From DASRHY01 sp046765875 (GTDB lineage: Bacteria > Actinomycetota > Actinomycetes > Propionibacteriales > Kribbellaceae): a DNA stretch of 13,336 nucleotides. Location of the stretch: NCBI GenBank assembly GCA_046765875.1, contig JBKPSJ010000322.1, positions 1-13,336 on the forward strand. The letters run 5' to 3'. Below the pieces are notes generated by a model. The model did no database searches and was not told the origin of the DNA. It saw nothing but the letters and a program-made list of their open reading frames with translations. The position numbers and the translations under genes were made by a program. Shown piece by piece: positions 1 to 5,757 of the stretch. Position 1 is the first letter of the stretch. Every line of letters starts with the position of its first letter.

Positions 1-74
1 GAAGCAGCCCTGGAAGCAGCCCTGGAAGCAGCCCCGGAAGCAGCCCCGGAAACGATTCCGGAAACGGGTCCGAT
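1..74 (+). repeat. 12-bp tandem repeat encoding SSPG
   Basis: Four near-perfect copies of a 12-bp unit (GAAGCAGCCCYG) fill positions 1-48. Two degenerate copies (starting GAAACG) follow to about 74. The unit length is a multiple of three and lies in the frame of the downstream transporter, giving Ser-Ser-Pro-Gly repeated four times, then NDSG and NGSD. It may continue to the left of the window. It is best read as an expandable low-complexity linker in the transporter N-terminus. Confidence 0.85.
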
Positions 75-1610
75 CAGGACTGGGGTGATCGCTGGGAGCA
101 CGGCAACGGTCCCGATCCCCTGGAGTCGCCGCCCGGTGAGCGGGGCCGGATGGCGGATACCGGGGACCGGATGCGATCGACCGCACAACGGGTCGGCAAG
201 GGCGCCACGGCGGCAGGCCAGGCCACCGGCCGGGCCGGTCGGGCCACCGGGCGGCGGATCCGGCGGCTGACCGGCGCGCAGGGCGCCGGCGAGTCCGGCC
301 TGGCCCGGCTGATCGAGCTGGGCGCGGTCAATGCCGCCGCCGACACCGCGTTCGCCGTCTCGCTGGCCGGCAGTGTGTTCTTCACCGTTCCGAGCGACCA
401 GGCGCGCGACCGGGTCGCGCTGTTCCTGCTGCTCACGATGGCCCCGTTCGCGTTCATGGCCCCGCTGATCGGCCCGCTGCTGGACCGGTTCCGGCACGGC
501 CGCCGGTGGGCGATCGGCGCTACCCTCGGCGTGCGTGCCCTGCTGGTGTGGAGCCTGGCCACCTCGATCGGCCACAGCGGCTCGGCCTGGCTGTATCCGG
601 CCGCGCTCGGCACCCTGGTCGCGTCAAAGGCGTACGCCGTCACCCGCGCCTCGGCCGTACCGCGGCTGCTGCCCAGGGAGATCACGCTGGTCACGGCGAA
701 CTCACGGGTGTCGCTGGCCGGCGTCGCGGGCGCGACGATCTCGGCAGCCATCTCCGGCGGGTTCGCCTCGATCGGGCCGGCGTGGTCGCTGCGCTGGGCG
801 GCCGTGCTCTACATCGTCGGTGTGATCCTGGCGATCCGGCTGCCCTCGCGGGTGGACTCCCCTGCCGGCGAGGAGGTCGTCGGCACCGCGGGCAGGCGGG
901 AACGTCGCCGGTCGGTCACGGCTGCGGTAGCGCGGGCGATCCGGTGCAACCTCGGCCTGCGGTTCGTGTCCGGCTTCCTGACGATGTTCCTGGCATTCCT
1001 GCTGCGCGAGCACCCGACCGGCGGGGTCAGCGGCACCGTGCTCGCGGGTGCGGTCATCGCCGCGGCCGGCATCGGCAGCAGTCTCGGCACCGCGCTCGGG
1101 TCGTTGCTCAAGGCCCGCAATCCCGAGTTGATCGTGATGGTCGTACTGGTGCTGGACGCGGCGCTGGCCGTCGTGGTCGCCGTGCTGTACGGACTGGTCG
1201 CACTGATCGCGCTCGGCCTGGTGGCAGGCCTGTGCAGCTCACTCGGCAAGCTCTCGCTCGACGCGCTGATCCAGCGCGACATACCCGATTCGGTGCGGAC
1301 GTCGGTGTTCGCCCGGTCCGAGACCGTGCTGCAGCTGGCCTGGGTGATCGGCGGCGGCTTCGGCATCGTGATGCCGCTGGTTCCCCGGCTCGGCTTCGGC
1401 TTCCTTGCCGGTGTCCTCGTGGTCATGCTTTTCTTCGTGCTGCGACCAGGTGCGGCGCGAGCGACGACCAAGCCCACAAACGAACGCGCCCGGACGACCG
1501 GGCCCGACCGCCCCGCCGCGGACGAGGAGGGCAGGACCGCGCCGGCACGGGCCACCACCACCCCGGTACGCCGGGCGCCGAACCGCCCGCCGGGCCGCCC
1601 GAACCGCTGA
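3..1610 (+). CDS. MFS transporter (DHA3-like), 5'-partial
   Basis: The frame is open from the left edge, so the gene probably starts outside the window. An internal ATG at 150 would give a 486-residue protein, but it has no clear ribosome site and the codons before it read on without a stop. The visible upstream part encodes a hydrophilic low-complexity stretch with four SSPG repeats. From about residue 50 of the 486-residue form, membrane segments begin. A motif-A-like loop (GPLLDRFRHGRR) follows the second helix, as in major facilitator proteins. About ten to twelve hydrophobic helices can be seen, ending near residue 435, followed by a basic, Pro/Arg/Thr-rich cytosolic tail. The likely role is proton-driven export of an unknown small molecule across the inner membrane. 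It lies 39 bp upstream of an ArsR-type regulator on the same strand, so co-transcription and local regulation are likely. The family assignment is from memory of actinobacterial homologues; the substrate is not predictable. Confidence 0.85.
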   Translation, partial: SSPGSSPGSSPGSSPGNDSGNGSDQDWGDRWEHGNGPDPLESPPGERGRMADTGDRMRSTAQRVGKGATAAGQATGRAGRATGRRIRRLTGAQGAGESGLARLIELGAVNAAADTAFAVSLAGSVFFTVPSDQARDRVALFLLLTMAPFAFMAPLIGPLLDRFRHGRRWAIGATLGVRALLVWSLATSIGHSGSAWLYPAALGTLVASKAYAVTRASAVPRLLPREITLVTANSRVSLAGVAGATISAAISGGFASIGPAWSLRWAAVLYIVGVILAIRLPSRVDSPAGEEVVGTAGRRERRRSVTAAVARAIRCNLGLRFVSGFLTMFLAFLLREHPTGGVSGTVLAGAVIAAAGIGSSLGTALGSLLKARNPELIVMVVLVLDAALAVVVAVLYGLVALIALGLVAGLCSSLGKLSLDALIQRDIPDSVRTSVFARSETVLQLAWVIGGGFGIVMPLVPRLGFGFLAGVLVVMLFFVLRPGAARATTKPTNERARTTGPDRPAADEEGRTAPARATTTPVRRAPNRPPGRPNR

Positions 1611-1649
1611 CCAACGGACCGCAGCGAGATCGAGAGGAGGACCGGGGTC

Positions 1650-2627
1650 GTGATCGAGATCGAGTTGCCGGCGAGGGACCTCGCCGACGTGCGCTTCTGC
1701 ACCGATCCGGTCTGGGAGGCGACGATGAGCCTGCACGGCATCACCCAGCCCGACCGGTTCCCGCTGCACCGGCGGCTGCGGTCGCTGCTGCCGGACGATC
1801 CCGCGTTCGACCTCGGCCTGTTGCTCGAGCTCACCCGTCCGCGCCGGTGGATCCCGGACCTGCTCGTACCCGTTCCCGGGCAGGCCGCGACCGATCCGGT
1901 CGACCGATACGCGCAGGTCGCCACCACCGACCCGGCTCTGGTCGAGGGCGATCTGCGGGTGCTCCGGAACCTGATGCCCGGCTCCCGGGTCGCGGCGATG
2001 CAGCCGGCCGAGCTGGCCGAGCGGACAGCCGTCGCGCTCACCGGCTACTGGCACGCCGTACTCGAGCCACTGTGGGACCGGGTCGAGGGCATCGCCGGCG
2101 CGGACATCGCACACCGTTCGGCGCAGTCGTCGTCGGCCGGCCTGAACGGTGTGCTCAGTGGTGTCCACCACCTGATGACGTACGGCGCGGGCGTGATCAC
2201 AGTTGCCAAGGGCAACGGCCGGCGCCGGTTCGCCTCCACCGGTCGCGGCCTGCGGATGGTGCCGTCGGTGTTCAGCTGGCCGCGGGTGGTCGTCGCCTGT
2301 CACTCGGGCCGGCCGGTGATCTCGTACGCGGCCCGCGGCGCCGGCCTGCTCTGGGAACGCCCGGCTCCGGCACCAGCCGATGCGCTGGCTGCGCTGGTCG
2401 GCCGGTCCCGGGCGGCGATCCTCGAACTGCTCGAACTCCCGCGGACGACGTCCGACCTGGCCGAACAGCTCCGGTTGTCGCCCGGGACCGTCAGCGAGCA
2501 CCTATCGGTACTGGCCGCGGCAGGCCTGGTCCGGCCGCGCCGGCAGGGCAAGCGCGTGCTCTACGCCCGTACCGCCCTCGCGGTCATGCTGGTCGATCCG
2601 GGCCGGGCCGAGACTGCTCTCAACTAG
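1650..2627 (+). CDS. ArsR-type winged-helix regulator, DUF5937-like N-terminus
   Basis: This 325-residue protein is a likely DNA-binding repressor. The GTG start at 1650 is chosen because GAGGAGG lies at 1634-1640, nine bases upstream. Residues 1-230 resemble the DUF5937 domain of actinobacterial ArsR regulators; the early 'VRF...P.WEA..SL' pattern (residues 14-28) is typical. Residues 246-312 form a winged helix-turn-helix. The recognition helix falls around SPGTVSEHLSVL (277-288), and the wing is RPRRQGKRVLY (295-305). No cysteine or histidine cluster of the metal-sensing ArsR type is evident, so a small organic ligand or a protein signal is more plausible. The gene follows the MFS transporter by 39 bp and probably controls that operon. 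It ends inside a hairpin arm. The DNA-binding fold is confident; the ligand is unknown. Confidence 0.85.
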   Translation: MIEIELPARDLADVRFCTDPVWEATMSLHGITQPDRFPLHRRLRSLLPDDPAFDLGLLLELTRPRRWIPDLLVPVPGQAATDPVDRYAQVATTDPALVEGDLRVLRNLMPGSRVAAMQPAELAERTAVALTGYWHAVLEPLWDRVEGIAGADIAHRSAQSSSAGLNGVLSGVHHLMTYGAGVITVAKGNGRRRFASTGRGLRMVPSVFSWPRVVVACHSGRPVISYAARGAGLLWERPAPAPADALAALVGRSRAAILELLELPRTTSDLAEQLRLSPGTVSEHLSVLAAAGLVRPRRQGKRVLYARTALAVMLVDPGRAETALN

Positions 2628-2661
2628 GGCGTGTCTGACGGATCCTGGCGCGCCCTAGTTG
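2621..2661. terminator. 11-bp perfect inverted repeat, probable bidirectional terminator
   Basis: CAACTAGGGCG at 2621-2631 is repeated exactly in reverse complement at 2651-2661, with a 19-base loop. The left arm contains the TAG stop of the ArsR gene. No U-tract follows, which is common in high-GC actinobacteria. It is most simply a transcription terminator working from either side. A remnant of an insertion-element end is a less likely alternative. Confidence 0.6.
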
Positions 2662-2702
2662 CCGACAGGCCCGTCCGAGCCCCCGGCGTGCCGCATCGTC
2701 AT
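2655..2702 (-). CDS. possible 15-17-residue small ORF
   Basis: On the minus strand a very strong ribosome-site-like sequence, GGAGGGAGG (2717-2709), is followed by three in-frame ATG codons at 2708, 2702 and 2696, then by a short frame ending with TAG at 2657-2655. The ATG at 2702 has the best spacing (6 bases). The peptide from there would read MTMRHAGGSDGPVGN. Its stop sits in the arm of the 2621-2661 inverted repeat, mirroring the ArsR stop on the other strand. I recognise no family and see no clear promoter. It may be chance; a longer in-frame ATG at 2756 also exists. Confidence 0.2.
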   Translation of the reverse strand: MTMRHAGGSDGPVGN

Positions 2703-2798
2703 CGTCATCCTCCCTCCGTCATCGGAACGCGACCGTAGGCACGGGGCGACGGGCATCGCCTCGATTCGGTCAGAGCAGAAACGTTGCGGGACGCAGAT

Positions 2799-2826
2799 GT
2801 GGCCGCCCAGGAGGCCGGGCGGCCAC
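2799..2826 (-). terminator. GC-rich hairpin downstream of the lfrA-like exporter
   Basis: A 10-bp perfect stem (GTGGCCGCCC with GGGCGGCCAC) encloses an 8-base loop. It lies 20 bases beyond the stop codon of the minus-strand exporter (2847), where a factor-independent terminator would be expected. There is no U-run, as usual in this GC range. Confidence 0.6.
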
Positions 2827-2846
2827 TCCTGCCTGGAGGGGTTCGG

Positions 2847-4382
2847 TCAGTCGCGGGCCCCGCGGAGCAGCGTTCCGACCAGGCCGGCGGTCAGGACCAG
2901 CAGGACGCAGCCGACGACCGCCACCACGTTCATGCTGTGGCTGAACGAGTCGCGGGCCACCTCGAGCACCTGCTCGCCCAGCCGGCCCGGGATCCCGGCC
3001 GCGACCTCGGTGGCGACCGCGACACCCTCGCGGGCACCGTGCGCGGCCTCGGCCGGCAGCCCGGCGGGCAGGTGCCCGTCCAGGTTCGACCGGTACGCCG
3101 CGGTGCCGATGCTGCCCAGGATCGCGATACCCAGCGCGCCACCGAACTCCGCGCAGGTCTCGTTCAGTGCCGCAGCCGAGCCGGCCCGCTCCGGCGCCAC
3201 TGCCCCGATCACGACCTCGGTGACCATGCTCATCACCACGACCATCCCGGCGGCCAGCACACCGGCGCCGATCATGACCAGCACCAGCGGCGAGCTGGGG
3301 TGTACCTGGGTGATGATCGCGAAGCCGGCTGCGCCGAGCACGAAAGCTGCCGAGAGCACCGGGCCCTTGCCGAACCTCTGCGCCATCGCGGCGCCGAACG
3401 GGGCCGCCGCGGCGACACCGACCGACGGGACCAGCGCCCACAGCGCGGCCTTCAGCGGGCTCATCCCGAGGACCAGCTGCAGGTACTGGGTCATGAAGAC
3501 CGCGTTGCCGATGATCGCCAGACTGGCGACGGTGTTGGCGGCGACTGCGCCGGACAGCGCCCGGTTGCGGAACATCGACAGATCGAGGATCGGCGCCGGG
3601 CTGGTGCGCTGCCGGAACACGAACGCGACTCCGATCACCAGGCCGACCAGGATGCTGGCGACGCGTACCCCGTCGACACCGTCGGCGGCGATCTTCTTGA
3701 TGCCGTAGATGACCGGGAGCACGGCGGCCAGCGACAGCGCGGAGCTGAGCAGGTCGAAGCGGCCGGTCGCCGGCGACTTGAACTCCGGCAGCAGGACCGG
3801 GGCCAGGATCAGCAGCAGCACCATCGCGGGCGTGTTGATCAGGAACACCGAGCCCCACCAGAAGTGCTCGAGCAGCAGACCGCTGAGCACCGGGCCGAGC
3901 GAGATGCCGCCCATCATGATCGCGCTCCAGAACGCGACCGCCTTCCCGCGCTCGGCCGGGTCGTGGAACATGTTGCGGATCAGCGCCAGGGTCGACGGCA
4001 TCAGGGTGGCGCCGCCGATGCCGAGCAGCGCCCGGGCCGCGATCAGCTGCTCGGGGCTCTGCGCGTACGCCGCGCCCAGCGAGGCGGCGCCGAAGGCGGC
4101 CGCGCCGAAGATCAGCAGCCGGCGGCGGCCGATCCGGTCACCCAGGGCGCCCATCGTGATCAGCAGGCCGGCGAGCACGAACCCGTAGATGTCGAAGATC
4201 CACAGCTGCTCGGTGGCGGTGGCGCCGAGGTCCTGGCTGATGAACGGTACGGCGAAGTACAGCACCGACACGTCCATCGAGACCAGCAGCAGCGGAAGCG
4301 CCAGCACGCCGAGGGCGATCCACTCCTTCCGCCCGGCCCTGGCGGTGGTTGTCACATGCTCGGTGTTCTCGATCGTCGTCAT
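2847..4382 (-). CDS. MFS drug exporter, DHA2/QacA-SmvA-LfrA type, 14 helices
   Basis: This 511-residue membrane protein is likely a drug/proton antiporter for cationic or lipophilic compounds. The ATG at 4382 is preferred over upstream extensions: GGAGGGG lies just 5' of it (4391-4385), and the extended N-terminus would cross the operator-like promoter region. Helix 1 carries MDVSVLYFAVP (36-46), the DHA2 D1-type motif. Motif A is GALGDRIGRRR (78-88), and motif C-like GGISLGPVLSG (158-168) marks an antiporter. The stretch ATLMPSTLALIRNMF followed by HFWWGSVFLIN closely matches QacA, SmvA and mycobacterial LfrA as I remember them. The length and about 14 hydrophobic segments fit the family. 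A TetR-type regulator is divergently transcribed from the opposite side of the 108-bp gap, the same arrangement as lfrA/lfrR. The exporter class is confident; the substrate is inference. Confidence 0.93.
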   Translation of the reverse strand: MTTIENTEHVTTTARAGRKEWIALGVLALPLLLVSMDVSVLYFAVPFISQDLGATATEQLWIFDIYGFVLAGLLITMGALGDRIGRRRLLIFGAAAFGAASLGAAYAQSPEQLIAARALLGIGGATLMPSTLALIRNMFHDPAERGKAVAFWSAIMMGGISLGPVLSGLLLEHFWWGSVFLINTPAMVLLLILAPVLLPEFKSPATGRFDLLSSALSLAAVLPVIYGIKKIAADGVDGVRVASILVGLVIGVAFVFRQRTSPAPILDLSMFRNRALSGAVAANTVASLAIIGNAVFMTQYLQLVLGMSPLKAALWALVPSVGVAAAAPFGAAMAQRFGKGPVLSAAFVLGAAGFAIITQVHPSSPLVLVMIGAGVLAAGMVVVMSMVTEVVIGAVAPERAGSAAALNETCAEFGGALGIAILGSIGTAAYRSNLDGHLPAGLPAEAAHGAREGVAVATEVAAGIPGRLGEQVLEVARDSFSHSMNVVAVVGCVLLVLTAGLVGTLLRGARD

Positions 4383-4396
4383 GACCCCTCCAGAGA

Positions 4397-4465
4397 CTGT
4401 GTACGGTATATATTGTTTATGTCGTACACAGACGATAGCACCGATCTGTCTATGATGTAAACAAT
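4397..4465. promoter_or_regulatory. three-copy operator in the exporter/TetR divergent promoter
   Basis: The 108-bp gap is strikingly AT-rich for this genome and holds three copies of a motif starting CTGTSTAYG. Copy 1 reads forward from 4397 (CTGTGTACGGTATATATT). Copy 2 is reversed and ends at 4431; its complement reads CTGTGTACGACATAAACAAT. Copy 3 reads forward from 4446 (CTGTCTATGATGTAAACAAT). Copies 1 and 2 form a 35-bp dyad centred at 4414 with perfect 9-bp outer arms. Copies 2 and 3 face each other and match at 17 of 21 positions (4412-4432 against 4445-4465). A TATGAT box at 4451-4456, inside copy 3, could be the -10 element of the TetR gene; no convincing -35 box is seen. The natural reading is binding by the TetR protein, repressing both genes. 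Confidence 0.7.
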
Positions 4466-4490
4466 TAATTCCAAGCCGCATGGAGGACCG

Positions 4491-5234
4491 ATGACCGACC
4501 TCGAGCTCGACACCGAGCTGCCCAGGGTCCTGCGGCAGTTGTGGGGGCAGGAAGAGCCGCCGCGGCGGGGCCCGAAGCCGGGCCTGACCATCGGCGCGAT
4601 CGCGGCAGCGGCGGTCAAGATCGCTGACGCCGACGGGCTCGGAGCGGTGTCGATGGCGAGGGTGGCCGGCGAGCTCGGCTTCACCACCATGTCGCTGTAC
4701 CGGTACGTCGAGTCCAAGGACGACCTGTTCGTCGTGACGCTGGACGCCGCGTACGGGCCACCCGAACTAGGCGACCTGACCGGCCTGAACTGGCGCGAGC
4801 GACTGACCGTGTGGGCCACCGCGGCGCACGAGCGGCTGCTCCAGCGGCCGTGGATCCTCCAGGTGCCGGTCAAGGAGCCGCCGCTGGCGCCGAACCAGAT
4901 GAGCTGGATGGAGGAGGGCCTACAGGCCCTGGCCGATACCGGGCTCGCCGAACACGAGAAGCTGTCGTCGATGCTGCTCGTGGACGTCTACGTACGCGGC
5001 ATCACCCAACTGGCCGCGCACATGGTCAGGTCCGACATGACCATCGAGGAGGCCGACCGGATCTACGGTGCCCGGCTGGCCGCGGTGATCGACCCCGACG
5101 AACTCCCGGGCATCGCGAAGGCATTCGGGTCCGGCTCACTGACCGACGGCAGCGACTTCACCGTCGACGAGTTCCGATTCGGTCTCGAGACCGTGCTGGA
5201 CGGCATCGCCGCCCTGGTCGAGCGAAAAGCCTAG
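4491..5234 (+). CDS. TetR/AcrR-family repressor (LfrR-like context)
   Basis: This 247-residue protein is a likely dimeric repressor of the divergent exporter gene and of itself. GGAGG at 4482-4486 precedes the ATG at 4491. After a polar 30-residue lead, residues 33-80 form the TetR helix-turn-helix; the recognition helix region is FTTMSLYRYVESKDDLF (64-80), with the classic 'LYRYVESKDDL' signature. The remainder is helical and resembles the TetR_C-type ligand-binding domain (WRERLTVWATAAHERLLQRPW, then a long ligand-pocket region). Its length is at the upper end for the family. The position back to back with a QacA/LfrA-like pump across a gap rich in inverted repeats suggests that it senses pump substrates. 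Its stop codon overlaps that of the convergent cold-shock gene. The fold is very likely right; the ligand is unknown. Confidence 0.93.
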   Translation: MTDLELDTELPRVLRQLWGQEEPPRRGPKPGLTIGAIAAAAVKIADADGLGAVSMARVAGELGFTTMSLYRYVESKDDLFVVTLDAAYGPPELGDLTGLNWRERLTVWATAAHERLLQRPWILQVPVKEPPLAPNQMSWMEEGLQALADTGLAEHEKLSSMLLVDVYVRGITQLAAHMVRSDMTIEEADRIYGARLAAVIDPDELPGIAKAFGSGSLTDGSDFTVDEFRFGLETVLDGIAALVERKA

Positions 5235-5614
5235 ACGTCGAGCTTGTCGGCCAGCCCGCGCAGCACTGTCGCGACGTTGTGAGCCGAGCGGTGGTCCGGG
5301 TGCCGGCCGCGCCGGTACCCCTCACCGAGGTTGTCGAGCAGCTTGATCAGGTCCTCGACGACGGTCACCATGTCCTCCGGCTTCGGCCGCATCGCCTTGA
5401 CCACCGACGGCGGCGGGTCGATCAGCCGTACCTGCAGCGCCTGCTCGCCCTTGCGACCCTCGACCACCCCGAACTCGACCTTCTGGCCCGGCTTGAGTGT
5501 GGTCACGCCGGACGGCAGCGCCTCGGAGCGCACGTAGACGTCCCCGCCGCCCTCCTTGCTGAGGAAGCCGAAGCCCTTCTCCGCGTCGTACCACTTCACC
5601 TTGCCAACGGGCAC
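5231..5614 (-). CDS. cold-shock domain protein with C-terminal extension
   Basis: This 127-residue protein is a probable RNA/ssDNA-binding chaperone. The GTG at 5614 starts it, with a GAAGAGG ribosome site upstream. Residues 1-66 are a cold-shock domain: GKVKWYDAEKGFGFLS contains RNP1 (KGFGFLS, 13-19). RNP2 is DVYVRSEAL (25-33), where the more usual form is DVFVHFS, so the His-Phe pair is replaced. Residues 67-127 are an additional charged, mostly helical tail, absent from the ~67-residue classical CspA/CspB proteins but typical of longer actinobacterial cold-shock proteins as far as I know. The gene stands alone, convergent with the TetR gene: TAG on one strand and TAG on the other share the four bases CTAG at 5231-5234. 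No terminator fits between the two genes. The function of the tail is unknown. Confidence 0.93.
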   Translation of the reverse strand: MPVGKVKWYDAEKGFGFLSKEGGGDVYVRSEALPSGVTTLKPGQKVEFGVVEGRKGEQALQVRLIDPPPSVVKAMRPKPEDMVTVVEDLIKLLDNLGEGYRRGRHPDHRSAHNVATVLRGLADKLDV

Positions 5615-5757
5615 GGGGAACCTCTTCGATGTCAGTCGTCGGGACGGAACCTGCGATGCGGGCGGAACGCTGGGCGGCCGGCCGCGGGCTTCTCAGCCTA
5701 CGCCCGTACCCGGCTCGGGCGGTGGCCAGATCCGGACCACCTTCGGGATCGGCGGAC

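Noticed and set aside
1..74. Possible CRISPR-like or IS-terminal repeat
   Set aside because: The units are contiguous 12-mers without spacers and are in frame with the transporter; a coding repeat is the simpler reading.
506..2638. Long plus-strand open frame overlapping the MFS and ArsR genes
   Set aside because: Arg/Gly/Pro-rich translation without domains; the two genes in the other frames explain the region.
2694..2708. CATCGT triplet-like repeat
   Set aside because: Only two and a half units; it is the complement of the ATG-ACG run of the candidate small ORF and not an independent repeat.
2784..4460. Long plus-strand open frame across the exporter
   Set aside because: Antisense shadow of the minus-strand exporter; low-complexity Asp/Arg/Gln/His-rich product with no domain and no ribosome site, caused by high GC.
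5674..5685. 12-bp perfect palindrome GCGGCCGGCCGC in the gap upstream of the cold-shock gene
   Set aside because: No loop and entirely G/C in a very GC-rich genome, where such sequences are common by chance; it does not coincide with a promoter element I can identify.
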